The translations under genes were made by a program, and so were the position numbers. The notes beneath the pieces were generated by a model that was not told where the DNA came from, ran no database searches, and saw nothing but the letters and a program-made list of their open reading frames with translations. This document shows, in pieces, positions 8,563-18,000 of a stretch of DNA of 64,000 bases; within the stretch, counting starts at the first letter, position 1, and the number at the start of each line of letters is the position of its first letter. The DNA is from JALYUA01 sp038239305 (GTDB lineage: Bacteria > Acidobacteriota > Thermoanaerobaculia > UBA5066 > Gp7-AA6), in assembly GCA_038239305.1 (NCBI GenBank), contig JBBSEW010000009.1, positions 1 through 64,000 of the forward strand, read 5' to 3'.

Positions 8563-9489
8563 CTAACGAGATCCGGGAATTGCGGGCGTGTCGGTCGGCG
8601 TCGGCGGTATGGCAACAACTAAAGGCGGTCGAAATAGGCTTCCATCCAGGGGACGGTTCAGTTGAACGTCGAGCAGATGAGTTTCCGCCACCTTCGTCCC
8701 GGCAAACGAGCTCTCCGAGGCAAACGGATAGGACAACCCGTCCACGGAACGAAAATCTGAGTAAGATATCGTCATAATCCCCTCCTTTTCCGGGATTCCC
8801 CCCTTCGCGGTGTAGCGCAGCTGGAGGATCCGGCCGTTCTCGCGATCGACGGCGAGCGTGATTCGATCCAACACGACACGCAACTCGAGAAGATCGACCG
8901 GGCGGCCCCCGACCCTCGTGGCCGCGCCCGCCAACGGAGCAAATGCACGGTCGCGACGGGTCTTCATCAGGACGAGGGGATTGCGGACGATGGAATCCTC
9001 AACCGCGCTCTTCTCGGGTTCCGGCAGCTGAACGGCTCCGGTCGGCGTGATGAGGAAGACCCCTTCCCGGACGGCGAGCTTCGAGTAGGTAGCTCCCCGC
9101 AGCGTCACGTCGAGGCGGTAGGAATGGGGGAACTGGAACCAGGTCCGATCCTCCGTCTGGACCAGTCCTTCCGTGCTCTGCCGGCCCGTCTTCCCGACGA
9201 GGATCAGGGATTTGACGGAATCGACCCGATCCGCCCCGCCCATGGCCGCGAGTACTCGGTCCATCAGTGTCTTCGTCGCCCCCAGGGACTGGCGCCTCGC
9301 TTCGAGCTCCTGGGCGCTGAATCGCGGCGCTTTTGCGGTTTCGTCCTGATACGGGGTCGGCGTTCGAGTCACCGCCGCAGCCGATGCTGAAGTTGGATCC
9401 GGCGTGGCGGAGGATTGGCCTGATGCCGGGAAAGACAACGACAACAGACCTGTGCACAGGAGAAAAAACAGGTGGCGAGAGGATGTCAT
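8563..9489 (-). CDS. LolA-like exported protein, paralog of the 3994-4992 gene
   Basis: 308 residues. A signal peptide (MTSSRHLFFLLCTGLLSLSF...ASGQ) is followed by a low-complexity Ala/Thr segment to about 50. The main domain at about 65-295 has the LolA/outer-membrane-lipoprotein-sorting look: RVLAAMGGADRVDSVKSLIL, TLAVDRENGRILQLRY, SYSDFRSVDGLSYPFA. It aligns by eye along its length with the 3994-4992 product but lacks that protein's Pro-rich tail, ending shortly after IPPTPTDTPAIPGSR. Proteins of this fold carry lipids or lipoproteins in the periplasm, but here no partner gene (LolB or permease) is nearby, so the ligand is unknown. Confidence 0.7.
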   Translation of the reverse strand: MTSSRHLFFLLCTGLLSLSFPASGQSSATPDPTSASAAAVTRTPTPYQDETAKAPRFSAQELEARRQSLGATKTLMDRVLAAMGGADRVDSVKSLILVGKTGRQSTEGLVQTEDRTWFQFPHSYRLDVTLRGATYSKLAVREGVFLITPTGAVQLPEPEKSAVEDSIVRNPLVLMKTRRDRAFAPLAGAATRVGGRPVDLLELRVVLDRITLAVDRENGRILQLRYTAKGGIPEKEGIMTISYSDFRSVDGLSYPFASESSFAGTKVAETHLLDVQLNRPLDGSLFRPPLVVAIPPTPTDTPAIPGSR

Positions 9490-9585
9490 GAGATCTACGG
9501 CCTCCCGAGAGATTCGGTTGCTAACGCGACGGTCGCTAAATGAGATTCTAGTGGAACACCCCTTTGGACGGCTCCGAAAGCCGCA

Positions 9586-10731
9586 TCATGTCGCTTCAGC
9601 TTCTGCGGAAATTTTTACGAGAGTACGAGCGACTCTCTCGGCATCGCCTTCGGTCATCGCGAGATGCAGCGGAAGCGAGATGAGGTGCTCGCTCGCGCTC
9701 CGGGCTCGAGGACACAGCTTCTTCGGCTCGTCGTACATCCGGTAGAGAGTGTTGTCGTGGTAGTGCACTCCCGGGTAAATCCCCTGCGCATTCAAGTCCA
9801 CCATGACTTCGTCGCGCTGTTCGACGAGGACTTGATAGAGGTGACGGGATGGCGTGCTGCCCGGCACCATGGGAACTGTCCGCACGGCCGGACTGCCGGC
9901 GAACGCGAGATCGTAGCGATCGGTCAGTCGCCGCCGGTATGCGTTGCCCTCTTCGACGTACTTCAGCCCGACGAGCGCCATCGCAGCCATGATCGAGTTG
10001 CCGTGGTACTTGAATCCGACGTGCTCGACGTCGTACATCCACTTGTACGTGCCCGCGGAGAGAGTACGCGTATACGTGTCCTTGTTGATTCCCATCCACG
10101 ACCACTTCCGCGCCTCTGCGTCGAGGGCGGAGTCGGCGAAGCAGACCATCCCGGAGTCGGCCGTCGGCAGGTTCTTGACGGCCTGGAAGGAGAAGACCGA
10201 CGCGTCTGCGCCATGCCCGGCGTGCTTCCCGTTCATCCAGGTGCCCGACATGTGGGCGGCGTCGAGGATCAGTTTCAGGCCGCGCTCGCGGCAGAGAGCG
10301 GCCACTTCCGCAAACCGTCCCGGGTTTCCGCCGAGGCCGACGAACATCACGGCGCGGGTGCGCGGGCCGATCCGCTCGGCGACCGACGCCGGATCGAGGC
10401 AGAGATACTCGTCGACGTCGGCGAACACCGGGCGAAGCCGCTCGTAGAGAATCGCGTGGTTCGTCGAGACGAAGGTGAGAGGAGTCGTGATCACCTCGTC
10501 GCCGTCCTGCCAGCCTCCCTGCTCCTTCAGCATCCGCACCGCGAGATGGAGCCCGGCGCTCGCCGAGCTCAGGAAGTGGGAGTGCGGGAGGCCCGTGTAC
10601 TCGCTCCATCGTTTCTCGATCTCGACGGTCTTGTAGCCGAGGCCCGTCCAGCCTTTCTCCAGGCATTCGCGGATTTCGGCAAGGACTTCGTCCACGCGAA
10701 AGGTCGGGACAAACAGGTGGATCGGGTCCAT
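9586..10731 (-). CDS. DegT/DnrJ/EryC1/StrS-family PLP aminotransferase (sugar aminotransferase)
   Basis: 381 residues, the usual length for the family. The typical order is present: substrate-entry segment (PTFRVDEVLAEIRECLEKGWTG), cofactor region (SSASAGLHLAVRML), strand GDEVITTPLTFVSTNHAIL, catalytic region LILDAAHMSG, and the PLP Lys in SFQAVKNLPTADSGMVCF (about 185). The C-terminal domain ends VHYHDNTLYRMYDE. These enzymes transfer an amino group from glutamate to a keto-sugar nucleotide. The start overlaps the stop of the GNAT gene by one base (TGATG), giving a coupled operon GT - GNAT - aminotransferase. An amino-sugar acetylated by the GNAT is therefore the likely product of the pair; the exact sugar cannot be told. 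Confidence 0.88.
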   Translation of the reverse strand: MDPIHLFVPTFRVDEVLAEIRECLEKGWTGLGYKTVEIEKRWSEYTGLPHSHFLSSASAGLHLAVRMLKEQGGWQDGDEVITTPLTFVSTNHAILYERLRPVFADVDEYLCLDPASVAERIGPRTRAVMFVGLGGNPGRFAEVAALCRERGLKLILDAAHMSGTWMNGKHAGHGADASVFSFQAVKNLPTADSGMVCFADSALDAEARKWSWMGINKDTYTRTLSAGTYKWMYDVEHVGFKYHGNSIMAAMALVGLKYVEEGNAYRRRLTDRYDLAFAGSPAVRTVPMVPGSTPSRHLYQVLVEQRDEVMVDLNAQGIYPGVHYHDNTLYRMYDEPKKLCPRARSASEHLISLPLHLAMTEGDAERVARTLVKISAEAEAT

Positions 10732-11240
10732 CAGGAGAGCTCGCGCACAAGATATCGGAAAGTGCGGTCCTCGATCTCCTCGCGTCCCGTTTCCCGGAAA
10801 CCGAGCGCGTCGTAGATCGCTTCAGCGGCCCCGTTCCCCGCGACGACCTCGCACCGGAGACTTCGCACTCCGATCTCCCTGGCGTGCTCGACGAGGAGCG
10901 CGAGAGCCCGCTTCCCGTATCCATTCCCTCGGGACCCCGGCGCCACGACGAGCCTTCCCCACTCCGCCTCGGATCCGTCGGACGAGAGCCCGTAGAGCGC
11001 GATCGCTCCGACCGCATGGCCGTCTGCCTCGATGACGAACCACTGATCGCGATTCAGCGGACGAAAATATCGGGCGAGAAATCGGGCATGCGTCTCCCGC
11101 GAGACTTCCTCCACGGAGCGAAACATGAGGCGGCTTTCCGGATCCATGCGCCAGAGGTAGAGATCCCCGGAGTCCGCCGGCCGCACTTCGCGGAGACGAA
11201 ACGAGGCGTCCCCCGCCTCCCTCGGGCCCGCCGAGATCAC
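10731..11240 (-). CDS. GNAT-family N-acetyltransferase
   Basis: 169 residues from the GTG start at 11240, which overlaps the upstream stop in a GTGA arrangement. Hallmarks of the fold: FRLREVRPADSGDLYLWR at the N-terminus, the strand AIALYGLSSDGSEAEWGRLV, the acetyl-CoA loop APGSRGNGYGKRAL (R/Q-x-x-G-x-G/A), and the late helix NGAAEAIYDALGFRETGREE. It acetylates an amine using acetyl-CoA. Sandwiched between a glycosyltransferase and a sugar aminotransferase, it resembles PseH/WecD-type enzymes that acetylate the amino group installed on a nucleotide sugar. Substrate choice is inferred from context. Longer versions of the frame extend far into the glycosyltransferase gene and are not believable. 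Confidence 0.85.
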   Translation of the reverse strand: MISAGPREAGDASFRLREVRPADSGDLYLWRMDPESRLMFRSVEEVSRETHARFLARYFRPLNRDQWFVIEADGHAVGAIALYGLSSDGSEAEWGRLVVAPGSRGNGYGKRALALLVEHAREIGVRSLRCEVVAGNGAAEAIYDALGFRETGREEIEDRTFRYLVRELS

Positions 11241-12244
11241 GCGGGTTCGTCCGCGAGGCGCCGGAGGACTCCGGGCCAGACCCGGCTCCACGTGTGCTCG
11301 GCGAGCACGCGCGCGCGCCCGGCCCCGCGCACCGCTTCGGCCTCTGTCGGATGATCGAGGGCCCACCGGATCGTGTCGCGGAGCCCGGCCTCGTCGGCGA
11401 ATCCCAGGATCTCGCGACCGAACTCGAAGTATCGCTCGACTTCCGAGAAGCGGTTCGTCACGACCAGCGCGCCCGCGGCCGCGAAATCGAAGAGGCCGAC
11501 TTTCACGAGCGCGTGCCCGGCCCCGGTCCGGAAGAACACCACCGTCATCTTTGCGGAGCAAAGAGCCGCGAGGACGTCGTCGCCGTAGATCGTCCCGCGG
11601 CTCGGCATCCCGTGCTCCTCCCACCCCTCGCCGTACAGGTGCGTGTCGAACTCGGAAACGAGCATGCCGACAGCCGCGACGCGGTCGGGATGCGCGCGGC
11701 CGAGGACGAGGACCTCGCACGCGAGCTCGGGCCGGGGAGGGACGGGATGGAAAAACGCCTCGTTCGTCGCGATCGGCAGGAGCTCCGCCCTCGCGCCGAG
11801 CGCCGCGTAGCGCGGCAGAAGCTCCGGCGCGTTCGTCAGGAACAGGTCGAAATTCGAGGCGATACGGCTTGTCGCCGGCTCGAAGACGTCGGGGTCGGAG
11901 AGGGCGACGCCGAGAAGGGCGCACCGTTCGCGCAGCCGCGCAGCATCGGCCGGACGGAACGACAACCCGCCGGCGTTGCAGACGATCAGGTTCGGAACGG
12001 AGAGCTCGATCACCGGCGCGAGGACCTCGTACCGCAGCCAGACCGGGCCGAAGGTGCCGCGGTCATAGGCGCGTCCTTCGGTGTCGAGAGCCCCCGGCTT
12101 CTCGTCGGTCGAGTACTCGAGCACCTCGGCTCCGGACGCCCGCAGGCCGAGCATCATCTGGCGCACCATGTCGTTTTCCCCGCGCCAGTAGCCGCCGATG
12201 TGCAGAGCCCGGACGGAGAGGGGATCGCTCGAAGTCAGCCGCAT
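11237..12244 (-). CDS. CgeB-like glycosyltransferase (group 1 fold)
   Basis: 335 residues with a two-domain GT-B layout. The N-terminal half (LHIGGYWRGENDMVRQMMLGL, APVIELSVPNLIVCNAGG, SRIASNFDLFLTNAPEL) resembles CgeB/DUF3880 proteins. The C-terminal half has the group-1 features: AELLPIATNEAFFHP, CEVLVLGRAHPDRV, LYGEGWEEHGM, and the donor-binding segment VKVGLFDFAAAGALVVTNRFSEVERYF. No signal peptide, so it is cytoplasmic. It is the first gene of the coupled operon with the GNAT and aminotransferase and presumably transfers the sugar they finish. CgeB relatives are frequent in surface or spore glycosylation clusters; acceptor unknown. Confidence 0.8.
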   Translation of the reverse strand: MRLTSSDPLSVRALHIGGYWRGENDMVRQMMLGLRASGAEVLEYSTDEKPGALDTEGRAYDRGTFGPVWLRYEVLAPVIELSVPNLIVCNAGGLSFRPADAARLRERCALLGVALSDPDVFEPATSRIASNFDLFLTNAPELLPRYAALGARAELLPIATNEAFFHPVPPRPELACEVLVLGRAHPDRVAAVGMLVSEFDTHLYGEGWEEHGMPSRGTIYGDDVLAALCSAKMTVVFFRTGAGHALVKVGLFDFAAAGALVVTNRFSEVERYFEFGREILGFADEAGLRDTIRWALDHPTEAEAVRGAGRARVLAEHTWSRVWPGVLRRLADEPA

Positions 12245-12328
12245 ACCGGCGCCACTCTACGCCGATGCCGGACGATCTGGGACGGTAGAACGAGACCCCG
12301 GGTAGGACGATCACCCACGCTCAACAAA

Positions 12329-12350
12329 GGGCCGGCTCGAAGGCCGGCCC
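12329..12350 (-). terminator. Rho-independent terminator of the 12374-13159 gene
   Basis: Perfect 8-bp stem GGGCCGGC / GCCGGCCC with a 6-base loop, followed on the minus strand by TTTGTTGA, 24 bases past the stop. Confidence 0.8.
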
Positions 12351-12373
12351 TCCGGAAAAGACCGATCGACGCG

Positions 12374-13159
12374 CTAGTACTGGAAGTGCAGTCCGAGCGC
12401 ACTCGCGAGGAACACGGCCATCTGGCCGCGCGTGATGAAGTTGTTCGGGCAGAAGTTCCCGCCGCCGCAGCCGGCGGTTATCCCCGCCGAGGCGAGCGCC
12501 TCGACAAACTTGAACTGGGCGCTCGTCGTCGGGACATCGCCGAACGTCGCCGTTGCCGGACCCGCGCTCACTTGCAGCTTGTACCAGAGCGTCGCACCGG
12601 CGGACTCCAGCGCGGGTCCGACAGCGTCGTGAAAAACGCAGATGGAGTAAGTCTTCAGGTCGTTGTCAACGGTCAGAGTGGGCGAAAAAGCATGGAACGC
12701 ACGCTGGATTCCCGGGGTTCCAGACGTTGAAATGGAGAAAATCGTAGTCCCGGTACTCGTGGAAAGGTCGTTCCGGTTCACCTCCGTGGTGATGTCGTTC
12801 GATGCATCGGTATCGTTGTTCCACGTCGTGATGCCGTAGACAAGCGCTCCTGCGGGGAGGTGGACGTCAACGCAGGTCGCCGTGTTCGCTCCGCCGAACC
12901 TGAAACCCCAACCCGAACCTTCCGCGATATGCGACCACTCGCCGTCTTCCAAGGGGGTGAATCCGACCAGCGGATAATTTATCTCAATGAAATCTTGCGT
13001 CCCATACGTATTCGGTGTGGGCGAGGCGGCGACGGGACCGGGGAGTTCGGGAGTGACCTTATGCGCTGCTCCTGGAGCTCCTGTCACCGTCTGGGCGAGT
13101 GCAGGAACGGCGACACATGCTCCGAGTAGAAAAACTCCGATGGATGCCTTTTTTTTCAT
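12374..13159 (-). CDS. Small secreted protein: shared N-terminal domain plus one C-terminal SLH-like repeat
   Basis: 261 residues. Signal peptide MKKKASIGVFLLGACVAVPALA. The N-terminal domain at about 45-190 has CVDVHLPAGALVYGITTWNNDT and a KLQVSAGPATATFGDVP exit, matching the 7590-8411 and 13283-14068 products. One SLH-like unit follows (FKFVEALASAGITAGC, GGGNFCPNNFITRGQMAVFL) and the end is LGLHFQY. GGAGG lies a few bases before the ATG. There is no enzyme motif. The three paralogs flank the glycosyltransferase operon, which suggests they are abundant surface proteins, but this is inference. Confidence 0.75.
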   Translation of the reverse strand: MKKKASIGVFLLGACVAVPALAQTVTGAPGAAHKVTPELPGPVAASPTPNTYGTQDFIEINYPLVGFTPLEDGEWSHIAEGSGWGFRFGGANTATCVDVHLPAGALVYGITTWNNDTDASNDITTEVNRNDLSTSTGTTIFSISTSGTPGIQRAFHAFSPTLTVDNDLKTYSICVFHDAVGPALESAGATLWYKLQVSAGPATATFGDVPTTSAQFKFVEALASAGITAGCGGGNFCPNNFITRGQMAVFLASALGLHFQY

Positions 13160-13282
13160 ACATCCTCCGATTGTGGTTTTCGGACAGGGCTCACTACCTC
13201 TGAGGCTCTGACCGACATTGCCAGTGAAATTTTGATCAAAGGTAGCACAGTCGCGGCCGATCCTACCCGCCGCCGCGAAGGC

Positions 13283-14068
13283 TCAGTTCGGAAACTGGAG
13301 CCCGAGCGCGACGGAGAGAAAGACCGCCATCTGCCCGCGCGTCACGGCCTGGTCCGGGCAGAAATTACCTCCACCGCAGCCCGCCGTGACGCCCGATGCG
13401 TACAGGGCTTCGACGAACCGATGCTGAGGGTTGCCGACGGGAACGTCCGCAAACGTTGCCGTGGCCGGCGCGGGACTGACCTGGAGCCGGTAGCTGATTT
13501 CGATTTTCTGGATCGCCATCGTCGTGCTCGCGGTTTTGGTCAGGCTCGCCAGAATCGCATACGTTCCGTTGGAGTTGTCTATCGGAAAGGGAGAGCCCAG
13601 AGTCGTCGTGGACGACGTGAACCCCGAGCTGACGATGCCGGGGCTGAGAGCCTGGATCAATTGCAGAGCTCCGCCATTCGTGGTCCGGAAAAAATCCATG
13701 GTCAGCGCCGTCGTGGCGTCGGTGTCGAAGAAGTACGTCTTGATGGAGACGACGAGGGCGCCCGTGGGAAGGTGAACCGGAAACCCGATCGCTCCCTTGG
13801 CGGTCGTGGAAGTCGGCTGGACCATGTCGCAATTGGCGGCCTTCGCGGGAAGCAAAGGGTCCCGAAAGGTTGCGTCGCAGGGCCCGAGCGACAGCAGGTT
13901 CGTGAAAGTCGTGCCGTAGTCGGGCGAAGTCGAGACGCGATCTGCCAGGGGAATCGCCTCGACGCGGGTGCCGCCGATCGCACTCTCTGGCGCCTGACCG
14001 GAAGCCGAAATCGACGCCAGGCTCCCGAGCATGAGAAATACCGACACGAGTGTTCCTCGAGTGCGCAT
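13283..14068 (-). CDS. Small secreted protein: shared N-terminal domain plus one C-terminal SLH-like repeat
   Basis: 261 residues. Signal peptide MRTRGTLVSVFLMLGSLASISASG. The N-terminal domain contains FPVHLPTGALVVSIKTYFFDTD and ends in RLQVSPAPATATFADVP, so it is the closest relative of the 12374-13159 product. A single SLH-like unit (HRFVEALYASGVTAGC, GGGNFCPDQAVTRGQMAVFL) and the end LGLQFPN complete it. AGGGAG precedes the start. Two paralogs of identical length lying head-to-tail, 123 bases apart, indicate tandem duplication. Function unknown. Confidence 0.75.
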   Translation of the reverse strand: MRTRGTLVSVFLMLGSLASISASGQAPESAIGGTRVEAIPLADRVSTSPDYGTTFTNLLSLGPCDATFRDPLLPAKAANCDMVQPTSTTAKGAIGFPVHLPTGALVVSIKTYFFDTDATTALTMDFFRTTNGGALQLIQALSPGIVSSGFTSSTTTLGSPFPIDNSNGTYAILASLTKTASTTMAIQKIEISYRLQVSPAPATATFADVPVGNPQHRFVEALYASGVTAGCGGGNFCPDQAVTRGQMAVFLSVALGLQFPN

Positions 14069-14409
14069 CCTGGCTCCCTTTGGTTAACGGGGTTTGGCAG
14101 AAATCCGGCAGAAATGCCGGACACCGGCGGTCGCCGCGTCTGCGGAAATTCATGCCAGCATACCTTCTTCCCGGGAAGGCGGGTCCGGAAGGCGAGTCTG
14201 GAAGTCGAGGCGGGTCGGCGCGTGTTGTCGGTCCTCAACGCGCGAATGACCATCCTGTAGAGCCCCCGCTGGCTCCCGCGAAATTGCCGGCGTCTTCCGG
14301 GCAGGAGAGAATCGACCGACTCGGCCCCTCCCGGAATTGTGCGCTCGGCGCTTTGAATGGATCCGGTGCGCCGGCATGCGGCATACGCCATGCGAAAGGA
14401 AGAGAACCC
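14069..14409. other. Divergent intergenic region, no gene seen
   Basis: 341 bases between the start of the 13283-14068 gene and the start at 14410. It must contain promoters for both directions, but no clear -35/-10 pair stands out. No repeat or RNA gene is recognised. Confidence 0.4.
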
Positions 14410-14997
14410 ATGAACTCCACGGACCGCCTCGAAGCCCTCGAGAATCGGATGAACGGGCTCGCGCGGGAGGTCGTCTGGCACCGGCGCGCCTGGGGAGCTG
14501 TTCTCGTCGCGGTCATGGCGGCCCTGACAGTGGGCGCCGGATCGTCGAAGCCGGAGAAGGAAATCCTGGCGAACCGGTTCACGCTGACGGACGCTTCCGG
14601 TGCCGTCCGCGGCCGGCTCGGCGTCGAACCGGACGGATCGACGGCACTTCGCCTTTCGGATTCGCAGGGAACGGAGCGCATGACGGCGTCGGTCTCGCAG
14701 GCGGGATCCTCGCTCAGCCTGTTCGAACGCGACCGCAAGATCGCCGCGAAGCTCGTGGTGGAAGGAAGCGTGCCCCGGCTCGCCCTCTCGGATCACAGCG
14801 GCGGCGACCGCCTCTGGGTGGCCCTGCGGCTCGGATCGCCCGCGATTCAGTTCATCGGAGCCGACGGCGTGCCACGCAGCGGGTTCGCGACAATGAACGA
14901 CGACTCGGGCGTGGCGGTCATCTCCGGAATCACGTCCGGAACTCCCGGCCTCGTCCTCTATGACAAGAGCCGCAAGATCGTCTGGTCCGCGCCTTGA
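14410..14997 (+). CDS. Membrane-anchored hypothetical protein with short coiled coil and beta-repeat domain
   Basis: 195 residues from the ATG at 14410, chosen because GAAAGGAAGAG precedes it and because it gives a sensible N-terminus. A helical charged segment (RLEALENRMNGLAREVVWHRR) is followed by one membrane span (AWGAVLVAVMAALTVGAG). The outer part has repeating strand pairs (LTDASGAVRGRLGVEPDG, LRLSDSQGTERM, LALSDHSGGDRLWVALRLG). I do not recognise a characterised family; proteins of this kind (coiled coil, one span, DxSG-rich beta repeats) recur as hypotheticals. It ends 54 bases before the large glycosyltransferase fusion on the same strand and could be cotranscribed with it. Confidence 0.6.
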   Translation: MNSTDRLEALENRMNGLAREVVWHRRAWGAVLVAVMAALTVGAGSSKPEKEILANRFTLTDASGAVRGRLGVEPDGSTALRLSDSQGTERMTASVSQAGSSLSLFERDRKIAAKLVVEGSVPRLALSDHSGGDRLWVALRLGSPAIQFIGADGVPRSGFATMNDDSGVAVISGITSGTPGLVLYDKSRKIVWSAP

Positions 14998-15051
14998 GGG
15001 CCCGCTCGAGGGAGGCTGCGGCGGCTCTCCCGACGTGGTAGAACCGACCGA

Positions 15052-18000
15052 GTGAAACGGATTCTCATCGCGGGCTATTACGGCTTCCGCAACACCGGCG
15101 ACGAGGCGATCCTCGCCTCCATGCTCGCCGACCTCCGCGCGAGCGCTTCGGACTCTGATGTCATCGTCGTTTCGGGCGATCCGGCGGCGACGGCACGCGA
15201 CCATCGGATCCCGTCGCTCCTTTTTACCGACATCCCGGCGCTGCTCGCGGCCGCGGAAAAATCCGACCTGATCATCCTCGGCGGCGGGGGAATCTTCCAC
15301 GACTTCTGGCCCTTCGATCCGGACGCCCTCCTCTCCTCCGCGCACGGCGGGCTCTCCTTCTTCTCCGGTATCGCGCTGCTGGCGGCGCTCTTCGGCAAGC
15401 CGCTCGCGATCTGGGGCGTGGGTGTCGGACCCCTCGACACCGAGAACGGACGCCTCTTCACGCGCGCCGCCTTCCGGCAGGCGTCGGTCGCGACCGTCCG
15501 CGATGCCGAGTCGAAGGAAGCGCTCGCACGCGCGGGGCTCGACGTCTCGAACGTCGTGGTCGCGGCCGATCCCGCGTTCCGCCTGCCCGCGACGCGCAGC
15601 CATGAGACTCCGGCGCCGCGCTCCGGGCCGCGACTCGGTATCGCGATCCGCAACTGGGATCAGGGTGTCGTTCCCGACGCCTGGGAGAACGCCGTGACCG
15701 GCGGAATCGACGCGTTTCTCGAGCGTCATCCGGGCTCGGATGCAGTCTTCTTTCCATTCCAGGATCTGCCGTCGGGCGTGCTCGACGACGTCGCGGTCGC
15801 CGAGCGCGTGCGATCCGCTCTTCGTCACCGCGACCGGACGCGCATCGAGGACGCGACGCTCGCGCCCGAGGAAAAGGCCGCCCGGATCGCCGCCTGCGAC
15901 CTCTTTCTCGGCATGCGGCTGCACGCCGTCCTGTTCGGCGTGCGAGCTGGAGTTCCGACCGTGCCGATCGTCTATGACCGGAAGGTCGCCAATCTCGTCG
16001 CGGAAGTCGGGCTCGCCTCGTTCGCATTCACACCCGCGTCCGTCGAGTCGGCCGCTCTCGCGGAACGCCTCGACGCGGCGCTCGCCCAAAAGGCATCGAT
16101 CTCCGCGAGCCTGGAGGCTCACGCCGTCCGGCTCGCGGAACGCGCCGGCGAGAGCACTCGTCTCGCGGTCAGTCTCCTCACGTCGCCGCCCCGGGAACGC
16201 CTGGTCTCGGAAGAGATGCTTTCGCTCATGCGGCGCGCTTCGATCGCGCGTGCCCGGACGGCGTCTTCAACAGCTGCGCCGACGCACTCCGAAGCGCTTC
16301 CGTCCGCATCGCACGCGTGGCCGGCGGTTCCCGACTCCCGGGGTGCCGACGTCCTCTGCCTCCCCGTCATCGACTGGGGTTTCCGGTTTCAGAGGCCTCA
16401 GCAGCTGCTCTCGCAATTCGCGGATGACGGCCACCGCGTTTTCTCCGTCCGCACCGCGTTTCTCGGCCTCGACCGCGATCCGGTGCTCGAGCCGCGCCGG
16501 GACGGCGTCTTCGAGCTCGCGGTCGCCGGCGAGGCCCGGCACGACATCTACAGTCAGACTCTCGAAGGGGAAAACCTCGAGCAGGCGCTCGCCGGAATCG
16601 AAGTCCTGCGGGAGCGCTGCGGAATTGTCGAGGCGATCTGTATCGTGCAGTATCCGTCCTGGGAGCCTCTCGCGCGGGAGCTCGCCGTGCGATACGGCTG
16701 GAAGATCGTGTACGACTGCCTCGATGAGCACACGGGGTTCGGCACGCACGGGCAGTCGACGGGGGGAGACGAAGCGCGTCTCGTCCGCGAGAGCGATCTC
16801 GTCGTGGCGACTTCGAGCCGGCTCGTCGAGAGGCTCCAGCAAGCGCGTCCGGACGTCCGGCGCCTTCCGAACGCGGCGGACTACGCTCGATTCGGATCGC
16901 TTCCGGACCGCGCCGGAAGCCCGCTCGCGGCGCTTCCACGTCCCGTCGTCGGCTACTACGGCGCGATCTCGTCCTGGTTCGACACCGAAGCCGTTCGCCT
17001 CGCGGCGAATCGCCATCCCGACTGGTCGTTCGTCCTGATCGGCGACACGCGAGGCTCCTCCCTCGAACCCCTCGACGGACTCCCGAACGTCCATCGGACG
17101 GGAGAAGTCGAGTACGAGGCTCTTCCGTCGTTCGCCGCCGCGTTCGACGTCTGCACGATCCCGTTCGCGCGAACGCCGCTGACCGAGGCGACGGATCCCG
17201 TCAAGCTCTACGAATACCTGGCGACGGGCAAGCCGGTCGTGGCGCGGCGGCTCCCCGAGATCGAGCCGTTCGCCGAAGTCCTCCGCCTGTACGAGACACC
17301 CGAAGAGTTCGTATTCGCGCTGGAAGCGAGCGTCGCCGAACAGGATCCCGCGGGGGCCGCCCGGCGCCGGCAGATCGCCGAGGCGAACACCTGGGCGCAC
17401 CGGTATCGGAAGCTCATGGGGTGGATTTCCGCGCTCCCCAACCGGGCGCCGCGCGCGCCGGCCGCCGCCGCGCTTACGGACGAATCGGATCCATCGGCCG
17501 AGCGGCGCGGCACCGTCGCCCGCCTGCAGGAGTCGGTCGCGGCGCGCTCGCGCGAGATCCGCCGCCTGAACGAGCAGGTGGCGTCGCAAACGAAGGGGAT
17601 CGAATTCCTCCGCGCCGAAGTCGCGGGGCGCGACGCTCACATCGAGGAGCTGACCCGCCGGGCGATCGATCTCCAGAAGCAGATTACCGAGGGCCACGGA
17701 TTCGTCGAGGCGCTGACCGCCGAGCGCCAGGCCACCGTCGGCGCTTTGAACGTCGAGCTCGACCGCGTGATCGTCGAATCCAACCTTCGCCGGGGCTACC
17801 TCGAGCACGCGAACGCGGAGCTCGATCGGTGGGAGCGCTCGGTCTTCGGTGGAATGCGGCGGGCCGCGAGAAAAGCCCGGCGAGCTCCCGGTGCCGCCCG
17901 CCGCCGCCTCGGAAAAAAGACGGCTCCCGGCACCCTCGCGTACGAGGTCGGCACGAAGGTCCTCCCCCGCGGGGTCGCGCGATGGCTGCGGCGGTCCGTC

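Noticed and set aside
9596..11017. 473-codon minus-strand frame overlapping the aminotransferase and GNAT genes
   Set aside because: Arg/Ser-rich shadow; the two enzymes in the other frames have complete conserved motifs.
10731..11924. Long (397-codon) version of the GNAT gene
   Set aside because: The first 228 codons are shadow of the CgeB-like gene; the GTG at 11240 with its stop overlap gives a normal-sized acetyltransferase.
13702..16122. 806-codon minus-strand frame across three genes
   Set aside because: It lies opposite the SLH protein, the 14410 gene and the start of the fusion enzyme, with no recognisable motif.
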